Below are positions 32,701 through 39,742 of a DNA stretch of 39,742 bases, one piece after another (within the stretch, counting starts at the first letter, position 1; each line of letters opens with the position of its first letter). Position numbers and translations under genes: made by a program. Origin of the DNA: Clostridiaceae bacterium (GTDB taxonomy: Bacteria > Bacillota > Clostridia > Oscillospirales > Acutalibacteraceae); NCBI GenBank assembly GCA_030530095.1, contig JAUMVO010000015.1, forward strand, positions 1-39,742. The letters run 5' to 3'. A model generated the notes under the pieces. That model was not told the DNA's origin and did not search any database. It saw only the letters and a list, made by a program, of their open reading frames with translations.

Positions 32701-32830
32701 TTGTGGGCGGGCGCTGCCCGCACCCGATATAATTTCACTTACGGCGTATATCATACTCGTAGGGGCGATTCACGAATCGCCCGCATCCCACGGGACAGCG
32801 GTCCCGTTATTACGAGAATTTATGATTTGA
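32701..32830 (+). repeat. Further hairpins following the array
   Basis: GCGGGC-GCT-GCCCGC (32707-32721), then ATAATTTCAC, which is the inverse of the GTGAAATTAT spacer, then GGGCGATT/AATCGCCC with loop CACG (32763-32782) and ACGGGAC/GTCCCGT with loop AGCG (32790-32807). The GGGGCGATTC hairpin resembles repeats I recall from several unrelated bacterial genomes. Confidence 0.6.
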
Positions 32831-32910
32831 AAGAAGCAATTAACGGCGAAACCGATTTATAAAAATGTAATCCCGCAAAGCTCAAATGAATTGAACACAA
32901 TGCACAAAGC

Positions 32911-32943
32911 GCCTTGCGGCTTGAATCGCAACCTGAGGTTGCG
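32911..32943 (+). other. Two hairpins before the DUF975 gene
   Basis: GCC-TTGC-GGC (32911-32920) and CGCAACC-TGA-GGTTGCG (32927-32943), separated by TTGAAT and followed by TTAGAATT, just before the ribosome site at 32955. The style matches a decayed member of the hairpin arrays, with TTGAAT where intact arrays have GTGAAAT. Confidence 0.4.
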
Positions 32944-32967
32944 TTAGAATTTACAGGAGGTAAAAGT

Positions 32968-33888
32968 ATGAACCTTATAAACAGAATTGCAACCAAGCAA
33001 AACGCAAGAGCCTATATCGGCACCGATAACAGATGGCTTGTTATGTTCGCCACGATGCTGCCGCTTATGATTGTTTCGGGCAGCTTCGGCTCGGTCAACG
33101 TGGCCGGCGGAAATTACTCGGGTTACAGCGATTCAGCCGACAGCAGGGCAATGCTGTTTATTACTGTCGTTATCGCGGTATTTGCAATAATCAGCGCTGT
33201 ACTCAACATACTTCTGGTACCCTTTAACCTCAGTATTAACGGCTATTTTCTCAACCATGTCAGAGGATTTAATCCCCAGTGGAAATCGCCCTATGTCGAG
33301 GGCGCGAACCGCTATGCGAAGTATCTTGAGGTTGGCTTCACTACGGGACTTGTGATTTTCCTGTGGAGCTGTCTGTTCATCATTCCCGGTATTATCAAGG
33401 CTTACGCCTATTCGATGGTTCCGTATATCATCCACGACAACCCGAACCTTTCGGGCAGTGAGGCAAGGCGCATAAGCGACCTTATGACCAAGGGACACAA
33501 GGGCGAGCTGTTCGTCAAGGACATGAGCTTCATTCCGTGGTATCTGCTTATAGGCTGCACCTGCGGACTTGCAAGCTGGTATGTTTTCCCCTACGTCAAG
33601 ACCGTGGATGCCATGTACTACGAAGGCCTTAAGGATAACGCCGTAAGGTCGGGACTTGTTCCCGCAGGCACATTGGGCGTTGTTATCGAAACTCCCGCCG
33701 CACCGCAGAACAACAGCGGCTTTAACGCTTATCAGCCTTATTCCGCACCGCAGAACAATAACAGCGATTTCAGCGGCTATCAGCCCTATACTCCGCCCGT
33801 TAATCCCGAGCAAAAGAGCGAGGAGAGAACGATAATCTTAAACGGCGAGGAATACAAGCCGACGGACAGCGGCTTCAACAATCAGTAA
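32968..33888 (+). CDS. DUF975 integral membrane protein
   Basis: 306 residues. Family DUF975 of Firmicutes, function unknown. Visible: short N-terminal NRIATKQNARAYIGTDN, then four or five hydrophobic segments (about 20-45, 58-85, 125-150, 185-210). The family sequence PGIIKAYAYSMVPYIIHDNP is followed by SGSEARRISDLMTKGHKGEL. After the last membrane segment a soluble tail has Asn/Pro-rich near-repeats (FNAYQPY, FSGYQPY) and ends with EEYKPTD. ATG at 32968 with CAGGAGG 7 bases upstream. It stands alone between a repeat region and a T-box leader. Confidence 0.85.
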   Translation: MNLINRIATKQNARAYIGTDNRWLVMFATMLPLMIVSGSFGSVNVAGGNYSGYSDSADSRAMLFITVVIAVFAIISAVLNILLVPFNLSINGYFLNHVRGFNPQWKSPYVEGANRYAKYLEVGFTTGLVIFLWSCLFIIPGIIKAYAYSMVPYIIHDNPNLSGSEARRISDLMTKGHKGELFVKDMSFIPWYLLIGCTCGLASWYVFPYVKTVDAMYYEGLKDNAVRSGLVPAGTLGVVIETPAAPQNNSGFNAYQPYSAPQNNNSDFSGYQPYTPPVNPEQKSEERTIILNGEEYKPTDSGFNNQ

Positions 33889-33930
33889 AATCGTCAGAAT
33901 AAAAAATTCTGTATTTTTTCAAATTTTTTG

Positions 33931-33959
33931 TTGACAAATCATTTTTCAAGTGCTATTTT
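33931..33959 (+). promoter_or_regulatory. Promoter of the Trp T-box leader
   Basis: Perfect TTGACA (33931-33936) and TATTTT (33954-33959) with 17-base spacing, directly before the leader. Confidence 0.65.
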
Positions 33960-33969
33960 AGAAAAAACG

Positions 33970-34225
33970 AACAAACCTACGATTAAGAGTAGTAACCCTT
34001 TACGAAGCTCACAGAGAGCCGCTGGCAGTGGAAATGCGGCAGGGGAGTAATCGGTGAATGGACTTATGAGGGCGGCCGAAAGCGCAAGCGAGTAGTAACC
34101 GACGTGGCGTACACGTTACAGTACGGCTTATATGAAAGTATAATGCAGAGAGGGCGCGAAAGCGTCAACTTGGGTGGCACCGCAGGTATTAATTCCTGTC
34201 CCATTTATTTGGGACAGGATTTTTT
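33970..34225 (+). promoter_or_regulatory. T-box riboswitch, tRNA-Trp
   Basis: The T-box GGGTGGCACCGCAG (34172-34185) is followed by a perfect 10-bp terminator stem TCCTGTCCCA/TGGGACAGGA (34194-34219) and TTTTTT. The specifier in GGTGAATGGACT is UGG at 34059-34061, coding Trp. This fits the TrpB-type gene downstream. Expression should rise when charged tRNA-Trp is scarce. Confidence 0.92.
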
Positions 34226-34263
34226 AATGATTAAAAACAAAATTTGACAAGGAGGAAAAGACT

Positions 34264-35637
34264 ATGTCAGAAAACAAAATCCCTTACAAGATTTATCTTG
34301 AAGAAAGTGAGATGCCGAAGGCATGGTACAACGTACGTGCAGATATGAAGAACAAGCCCGCACCGTTGCTTAATCCCGGAACGCATCAGCCGATGACAGC
34401 CGAAGAGCTTGAAGGCGTGTTCTGTGCGGATCTCGTAGCTCAGGAGCTTGACAACGAAAACGCGTACATTGAAATTCCTCAGGAGATCAGAGATTTCTAT
34501 AAAATGTACAGACCTTCTCCGCTGGTAAGAGCATATTGCCTTGAAGAGAAGCTTCAGACTCCGGCTAAGATTTATTACAAGTTCGAGGGCAACAACACAT
34601 CCGGCTCGCACAAGCTCAATTCAGCCATCGCTCAGGCATACTACGCAAAGAAGCAGGGCCTTAAGGGCGTTACTACCGAAACGGGCGCAGGTCAGTGGGG
34701 TACGGCTCTTTCGATGGCATGCTCATACTTCGACCTCGACTGCAAGGTCTATATGGTTAAGGTTTCATACGAGCAGAAGCCGTTCAGACGCGAGGTTATG
34801 AAGGTTTACGGCGCAAGCGTAACTCCCTCTCCGTCGATGGAAACCGAAATCGGTAAGAAAATCAACGCCGAGCATCCCGGCACAACAGGCTCGCTGGGCT
34901 GCGCTATTTCCGAAGCTGTTGAGGTTGCCGTAAAGAATCCGGGTTACAGATACGTTCTCGGTTCGGTTCTCAATCAGGTGCTTCTTCATCAGTCGGTTAT
35001 CGGCCTTGAGACAAAGGCTGCCCTCGACAAGTACGGCATCAAGGCTGATATGATTATCGGCTGTGCGGGCGGCGGCTCGAATCTCGGCGGACTTATTTCC
35101 CCGTTCATGGGCGAAAAGCTCAGGGGCGAAGCGGATTACGAGATTATCGCCGTTGAGCCGGCTTCATGCCCGAGCTTCACACGCGGCGTTTACGCATACG
35201 ATTTCTGTGACACGGGTATGGTTTGCCCGCTTGCCAAGATGTACACACTCGGCTGCGACTTCATTCCGTCGGCAAACCACGCAGGCGGTCTTCGCTATCA
35301 CGGCATGAGCCCCGTGCTTTCCCAGCTTTATGATGACGGTCTTATGAAGGCTGTTTCCGTTGAGCAGACGAAGGTATTCGAGGCTGCCGAGCAGTTCGCG
35401 AGAGTTGAGGGCATCCTTCCCGCTCCCGAAAGCTCGCACGCTATCAGAGTTGCCATTGATGAGGCTCTCAAGTGCAAGGAAACCGGCGAGGAAAAGACTA
35501 TCGTATTCGGACTTACGGGTACGGGCTACTTCGATATGGTTGCCTACGAGAAGTTCCACAACGGCGAGATGACGGATTACATCCCGACCGACGAGGAGCT
35601 TGCAAAGTACAGAGCAAAGCTTCCAAAGATGGACTGA
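34264..35637 (+). CDS. trpB: TrpB2-type pyridoxal-phosphate enzyme (tryptophan synthase beta-like)
   Basis: Makes tryptophan from indole and serine. 457 residues, about 50 longer than classical TrpB and typical of the TrpB2 group. PLP lysine K117 in SGSHKLNSA; ETGAGQWGTALSMA and CAGGGSNLGG (PLP phosphate loop) follow, then GLTGTGYFDM near the end. AGGAGG lies 8 bases before the ATG. There is no trpA, trpC or other trp gene in the window; TrpB2 enzymes do not need TrpA contact and can salvage free indole. Regulation by the Trp T-box supports a tryptophan role rather than a serine deaminase one. Confidence 0.92.
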   Translation: MSENKIPYKIYLEESEMPKAWYNVRADMKNKPAPLLNPGTHQPMTAEELEGVFCADLVAQELDNENAYIEIPQEIRDFYKMYRPSPLVRAYCLEEKLQTPAKIYYKFEGNNTSGSHKLNSAIAQAYYAKKQGLKGVTTETGAGQWGTALSMACSYFDLDCKVYMVKVSYEQKPFRREVMKVYGASVTPSPSMETEIGKKINAEHPGTTGSLGCAISEAVEVAVKNPGYRYVLGSVLNQVLLHQSVIGLETKAALDKYGIKADMIIGCAGGGSNLGGLISPFMGEKLRGEADYEIIAVEPASCPSFTRGVYAYDFCDTGMVCPLAKMYTLGCDFIPSANHAGGLRYHGMSPVLSQLYDDGLMKAVSVEQTKVFEAAEQFARVEGILPAPESSHAIRVAIDEALKCKETGEEKTIVFGLTGTGYFDMVAYEKFHNGEMTDYIPTDEELAKYRAKLPKMD

Positions 35638-35648
35638 TAATCAAATAT

Positions 35649-35680
35649 AAACAGACCGACAGCTGTCGGTCTGTTTTTTT
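35649..35680 (+). terminator. Terminator of trpB2
   Basis: Long perfect palindrome AACAGACCGACAG/CTGTCGGTCTGTT (35649-35674) then TTTTTT. Confidence 0.93.
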
Positions 35681-35723
35681 ATCACTTCAATTCTTAAAAA
35701 ATTGTTATAAATGTCCGTTATCG

Positions 35724-35753
35724 GTTGAATAAAAAGTTATAAAGTGATAAAAT
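35724..35753 (+). promoter_or_regulatory. Possible promoter of the MMPL operon
   Basis: TTGAAT (35724-35729) and TAAAAT (35748-35753) with an 18-base spacer. Other AT-rich -10 candidates are nearby, so the choice is weak. Confidence 0.35.
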
Positions 35754-35803
35754 ACTTAGGTTAAGTAATTAATTATTCTTTATATATATTTTCGGAGGAA
35801 GAA

Positions 35804-37954
35804 ATGAGAAAACTGGCTTTATGGGAGGCGCGGCACCCGATAATCGTAATTGCGATAGCGGTTGCGCTGCTCATCCCGTCGATAATAGGCTTCTTCTGCA
35901 CGAGGGTTAACTACGATATGATGTCGTATCTGCCCGATACGTTTGAGTCCGTGCAGGGCGAGCAGGTGCTCGACGAGGTCTTCAACAATGCGGGTATTTC
36001 GATTATCGTCTTTGACAACTACGACCCGAAGTACGTCGACGCCGTCAGAACCGAGATTGAGAAGATTGAGGGTGTTACCTCTGCAACGTGGATAAGCACC
36101 GTTGCCGACATATCAATTCCGCAGGACATTATGCCCGAAGCCGTAACCGATATTTTCTACTCAAAAGACGGCACGAGTACAATGATGCTCGTTCAGTATA
36201 AGTACAAGGGCTCATCAAACGAAACGCTTGCTACCATCAAGAATATCAAGAAGCTGCTTGACAAAAACACCTTTATAAGCGGATTTTCCGCCATCATCGA
36301 GGACACAAAGGAGCTGACTGAAACTCAGGCTCCGCTCTATATTCTTGTCGCCGTCACGCTCGCGCTTATCGCGCTTTGCGTTATGATGGAGTCTTGGGCG
36401 CTGCCGCCCGTAATACTGTCGTCGCTGGGTATGGCGATAATTTACAATATGGGTTCCAACGTTTTCCGGGGTGAGATTTCCTTTATCACCCAGGCGGTTG
36501 CGGCCATACTGCAGCTGGGTATCACGATGGACTACTCGGTATTCCTCATGGACAGATACAAGGAGGAAAAGCACAAATATGCCGACCGCACCGAGGCTAT
36601 GGCTTCGGCGGTTACGAAGTCCTTTGTGGCGCTTATGGGAAGCTCGCTGACGACCGTTTTCGGCTTCCTTGCGCTGTGCTTCATGACGCTTCGCTTAGGC
36701 TTCGATATAGGCTTCGTTATGGCGAAGGGCGTTGTGTTCGGCATACTCGTCGTAGTATTTGTACTGCCCGAGATTATATTGCTTTTCGAAAAATATATAG
36801 ACAAGTATCATCACAAAAACTTTCTGCCGAAGTTTGACCGATTGAATGACTTTATCGTAAAGCACAAGGCGATATTTGCGATACTGTTTCTGGTGCTTCT
36901 CGCACCCTCTTATCTGATTCAGAGTAAGCTTGAGGTCTATTACGACTTCTCGCAGGCGCTTCCCTCGAAGCTCGTTTCTATTCAGGGACTTCAGCGACTT
37001 AAAACAGATTTCGGTATGGCTTCCACTCAGTTCATAGTAGTTGACGATACTCTGCCGTCGGGCACGCTTATCGAAATGGAGGAGGAGCTTAAAAAGGTTG
37101 ACGGCGTAACCTCGGTTATCGCGTACAACAGCTTCATCGGCCCCGCATTCCCCGACGATATAATCCCCGACGCGATACTCGATATCTGTAAAAAAGACGG
37201 CAAGCAGTTGATGATGGTCAATACCTACCTCGAGACCGCTTCGCCCGAACTCAACGACCACGTCGATAAGCTCATAGCCGTTGTCAAATCCTACGACCCG
37301 AACGCCATTGTAACGGGCGAGGGCGCGATAACCAAGGATATGATTACTACCGCCGACCGCGACTTCAAGGTCACGGCGCTGATGTCGATAGGCGCGATAT
37401 TCATACTGCTGCTGTTCGCGTTCAAATCAATCAGTATTCCCGTTCTGCTGATAGCGTCTATTGAAATCGCAATCTGGGTTAATCTAGCACTGGCAAAGAT
37501 AATGGGCTCGGACGTAAACTTCATAGCGCCGACGGTCATTAACTGCGTTCAGCTGGGTGCGACGGTCGACTACGCGGTGCTTCTGACGACAAGATTCCGC
37601 GAGGAGCTTCACCACGGTCTTGACCGCAAGACGGCGATACTAAGGGCGGCTAACAACGCCGAGCAGTCGATATTCCAGAGCGCGGTCGTATTCTTTATGG
37701 CGACGTTCGGAGTTTACCTCGTCTGCAATATCAATATGATTAAGGGTATGTGCGCGCTGCTTGCGCGCGGCGCGATAATCAGCGCACTTTCAATTATATT
37801 CTTCTTAACGCCGCTTCTGTATATCTTTGAGGGCGTTATTGACAAAACCACTTTAGGCTGGCACAAGGGCAAGAATCTTGCCGACGCGGAATTCGCCGAC
37901 GTCACGCCCGAAGCCGAAACCGAAAATGCACAGGAGGATGAGAACAATGCTTAA
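35804..37954 (+). CDS. MMPL/RND-family exporter
   Basis: Proton-driven exporter of the MMPL/RND superfamily, 716 residues. Twelve membrane segments as two copies of a 1+5 layout, with extracellular loops of about 130 residues each. Conserved proton-relay sequences in each half: GITMDYSVFLMDRYKEE (D243) and GATVDYAVLLTTRFREE (D589). The C-terminal tail is acidic. In Gram-positives such proteins export lipids, wall precursors or antimicrobials; the cargo here is unknown. GGAGG precedes the ATG by 7 bases. It overlaps the lipoprotein gene by 8 bases. Confidence 0.92.
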   Translation: MRKLALWEARHPIIVIAIAVALLIPSIIGFFCTRVNYDMMSYLPDTFESVQGEQVLDEVFNNAGISIIVFDNYDPKYVDAVRTEIEKIEGVTSATWISTVADISIPQDIMPEAVTDIFYSKDGTSTMMLVQYKYKGSSNETLATIKNIKKLLDKNTFISGFSAIIEDTKELTETQAPLYILVAVTLALIALCVMMESWALPPVILSSLGMAIIYNMGSNVFRGEISFITQAVAAILQLGITMDYSVFLMDRYKEEKHKYADRTEAMASAVTKSFVALMGSSLTTVFGFLALCFMTLRLGFDIGFVMAKGVVFGILVVVFVLPEIILLFEKYIDKYHHKNFLPKFDRLNDFIVKHKAIFAILFLVLLAPSYLIQSKLEVYYDFSQALPSKLVSIQGLQRLKTDFGMASTQFIVVDDTLPSGTLIEMEEELKKVDGVTSVIAYNSFIGPAFPDDIIPDAILDICKKDGKQLMMVNTYLETASPELNDHVDKLIAVVKSYDPNAIVTGEGAITKDMITTADRDFKVTALMSIGAIFILLLFAFKSISIPVLLIASIEIAIWVNLALAKIMGSDVNFIAPTVINCVQLGATVDYAVLLTTRFREELHHGLDRKTAILRAANNAEQSIFQSAVVFFMATFGVYLVCNINMIKGMCALLARGAIISALSIIFFLTPLLYIFEGVIDKTTLGWHKGKNLADAEFADVTPEAETENAQEDENNA

Positions 37955-39566
37955 AGGAAAAACAGTTAAAATAATAAGCCTGCTCACGGCATTGTCGCTT
38001 ATACTGCTTTGTATGGCGGGCTGCGGCAAGAAGCTGCCGACCGACAATCAGATTATACTCGACAAGCTCGGCGAGAAGAAATATGTTCAGACCGAGTACG
38101 AAACAATAGTTGAAAATACCGACCTTCGCAAGCAGGAGACGGTTTACGTAAATATCGGACCCGACGGAAGCGTCAACAAGGTTACCGTAACCGACTGGCT
38201 TCACGTCAACACCCCGCAGGTAAGGGTAGTCGACACGAGTACGCTTACCGATATCAGAAACGTAAAGTCCCTTGCCGAACCTATCGTTCAGGATCAGTAC
38301 CTGCTTTGGGACATGGACACAACAGATCTTTATTACAGCGGTATCAGCGATAAAGAGCCGCCGATTAAGTTCGAGATAAAGTACTTTATGGACGGCGAGG
38401 AAGTACCCTGCGATCAGATGGCGGGGGAGACCGGCCGCGTTACCATTCAGATTAAGGCTATCAATACCCTTACCGCTAACGTCAAGTCCGACGGCAAGGA
38501 GTACACCATCAGCTGCCCGATGCTTATGGTCGGCGGTATGATACTCTCCGAGGAGAAGTTCACCAATATCGCCGTTGAGAACGGCACGGCGCTCGGCGAC
38601 GGCACGAAGCAGATAGTATTCTTCGCGGGTGTTCCCGGTATGGATCAGAGCTTAGGTCTTTCGTCGCTCAACCTTTCGCTTCTCAACCCTCAGCTTTTAA
38701 GCGACACCTACACAATCACTGCCGACGTTGTGGACTTTGCGCTGGGCAATATGATGTTCGCGGTTCTTCCGTTCTCATCAATAGGCTCGATAGGCAACGG
38801 CGAACTTCCCGAAACCGTTGACGAGGTCAAGGGAATACTGACCGATATTCAGTCGCTTCAGACCGCCCTCAACGGCCTCGACCTTGAAAAAATAATAGGA
38901 CTTCTCTACGGCGATTCCGACAAGATAGGCGATATGCTCGACGCGGTCAGCGACGCCGTAAAGCTTTATAACGAGAACGAAAAGATGCTTAAGGTTATCG
39001 ACAAGTATATGACCGAGGATAACCTTGCAGCGCTCGACAAACTTGTCGATGACATCAATCAGACCGATATCGACGCGATTTCGCGTACGCTTTCCGATCC
39101 CGCTATGCAGCGGCTTATCGGTATGCTGCCCGCGCTCTCAGAGAGCCTTACGGGACTTAAGGGACTTGCGGACGACCTGAACAAGGTTATGCCCGTATTC
39201 CAGGCGATGAACGAGGATATGCAGGACCCAGAAATTCAGAAGTCGCTTGAAAATCTGCCGCAGACGCTCACAAAGCTTAAGGAAATACTCGCCGTAATTG
39301 ACGACAACCGCGAGCTTCTCGACGCGCTCGGCGCGTTTGCTGGCGGCGACAATGACGCTCAGCTTCAGGCGGTTATGGACACGGCGAAGAAGTATCTCAA
39401 CACCGATGAGCTTTCCGAGGCGCAGATGCAGACGCTTGCGGGCAGAACGAGAGAGTGGCTGAGCTTCGGTATGAGCTATTCGATTTTCACTCAGAAGATT
39501 GAGGGCAATACCTCAACAGTCCTCTTCACCTATAAGAGCGACTCAATCAAAAAGGCCGCTGAATAA
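37947..39566 (+). CDS. Coiled-coil lipoprotein partnered with MMPL exporter
   Basis: 539 residues. The signal sequence ends in a lipobox MAGC with Cys26, so it is probably lipid-anchored outside the membrane. Residues about 30-260 are a beta-rich region of unknown fold. Residues 280-500 are long amphipathic helices with many Leu/Asp/Ile heptads (LNGLDLEKIIGLLYGDSDKI, then DDINQTDIDAI), giving a likely coiled coil. No C-terminal membrane segment. It resembles YhgE-type proteins that accompany MMPL exporters, but I do not recognise a named family. ATG at 37947 has AGGAGGA 8 bases upstream. The overlap with the exporter gene implies coupled translation and a shared function. Confidence 0.8.
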   Translation: MLKGKTVKIISLLTALSLILLCMAGCGKKLPTDNQIILDKLGEKKYVQTEYETIVENTDLRKQETVYVNIGPDGSVNKVTVTDWLHVNTPQVRVVDTSTLTDIRNVKSLAEPIVQDQYLLWDMDTTDLYYSGISDKEPPIKFEIKYFMDGEEVPCDQMAGETGRVTIQIKAINTLTANVKSDGKEYTISCPMLMVGGMILSEEKFTNIAVENGTALGDGTKQIVFFAGVPGMDQSLGLSSLNLSLLNPQLLSDTYTITADVVDFALGNMMFAVLPFSSIGSIGNGELPETVDEVKGILTDIQSLQTALNGLDLEKIIGLLYGDSDKIGDMLDAVSDAVKLYNENEKMLKVIDKYMTEDNLAALDKLVDDINQTDIDAISRTLSDPAMQRLIGMLPALSESLTGLKGLADDLNKVMPVFQAMNEDMQDPEIQKSLENLPQTLTKLKEILAVIDDNRELLDALGAFAGGDNDAQLQAVMDTAKKYLNTDELSEAQMQTLAGRTREWLSFGMSYSIFTQKIEGNTSTVLFTYKSDSIKKAAE

Positions 39567-39580
39567 ACACACAAAGCATA

Positions 39581-39607
39581 ACGGCGCACTGTAATGTGCG
39601 CTGTTTT
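39581..39607 (+). terminator. Terminator of the MMPL operon
   Basis: Stem ACGGCGCAC/GTGCGCTGT (one G-U pair) with loop TGTAAT and TTTTT. Confidence 0.85.
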
Positions 39608-39616
39608 TGTTATTAC

Positions 39617-39742
39617 ATAAATCGGAGTTTATCGAGGTCTACGACCTCGAAGTGAAATTCTTGCTTCGCAAGAGTGAAATTGCCTTACGGCAGTGAAATT
39701 CGTCCTGCGGACGAGTGAAATTTGCCTTCGGCAAGTTGTGGG
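39617..39742 (+). repeat. Hairpin array with GTGAAAT spacers, copy 2 (runs to the window edge)
   Basis: Begins with ATAAA-TCGGAG-TTTAT (39617-39632), the cap hairpin seen in the 206-bp family. Then TCGAGGTC-TAC-GACCTCGA (39632-39650), CTTGC-TTC-GCAAG (39660-39672), TGCC-TTAC-GGCA (39681-39692), TCGTCC-TGC-GGACGA (39700-39714) and TTGCC-TTC-GGCAA (39722-39734), each separated by AGTGAAAT. It ends in GTTGTGGG, the sequence at the same place after the array at 32598, so it probably continues outside the window. Confidence 0.87.

Overview
The window looks like chromosome from an anaerobic, endospore-forming gut Clostridium relative, most likely Oscillospiraceae/Ruminococcaceae. This is inferred from gene content: spoIIGA–sigE, T-box leaders on amino-acid genes, a BspA-type leucine-rich-repeat surface protein with dockerin-like modules, a zinc-ribbon L28, DUF975 and DUF1667 proteins, and strong GGAGG ribosome sites with occasional TTG/GTG starts. 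No transposase, integrase, phage gene, CRISPR array, rRNA or tRNA was seen.

Layout, left to right. 1-149: the end of a palindromic repeat and a small hairpin array. 150-1220 (-): an L,D-transpeptidase, divergent from a five-gene operon (1360-6617): PAP2 phosphatase, FGGY kinase, THUMP RNA methyltransferase, diacylglycerol kinase-like enzyme and iron alcohol dehydrogenase. 6701-9466: class A PBP and RuvX. 9540-11092: SpoIIGA and sigma-E. 11185-12977: an MBOAT acyltransferase and a very short DHHW-like partner. 13017-16083: two FAD oxidoreductases and a DUF1667 protein, a glycerol-3-phosphate-dehydrogenase-like set. 16398-19897 (-): RluA-type pseudouridine synthase, ComM/YifB ATPase and an EamA transporter. 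20417-25923: a secreted G5/3D-domain protein and a 1364-residue LRR/dockerin/lectin protein. 26048: L28. 26633-30276: recA–recX–rimO–pgsA with overlapping ends and an SOS-like box. 30322-32597: a T-box leader (probably Cys) and cysE–cysS. 32968: DUF975 membrane protein. 33970-35637: a Trp T-box leader and a TrpB2-type enzyme. 35804-39566: an MMPL/RND exporter and a coiled-coil lipoprotein.

The genes are mainly housekeeping: envelope building (transpeptidase, PBP, PAP2, lipid kinase, PgsA, MBOAT, 3D protein, MMPL), DNA repair (RecA, RecX, RuvX, ComM), RNA and ribosome modification (RluA, RimO, methyltransferase, L28), and sulfur and tryptophan metabolism under T-box control.

The most unusual content is between genes. 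Two families of structured repeats lie at operon 3' ends. One is a 206-bp nested palindrome, with two complete copies and one partial copy. The other is an array of small hairpins separated by a short constant spacer (GTGAAAT-type or ATAACT-type). Between copies, several stems differ by paired substitutions that keep base pairing. A hairpin with loop TCGGAG is shared by both families. I know of no named family matching the arrays, but similar sequences are probably widespread in related genomes, so novelty is unproven.
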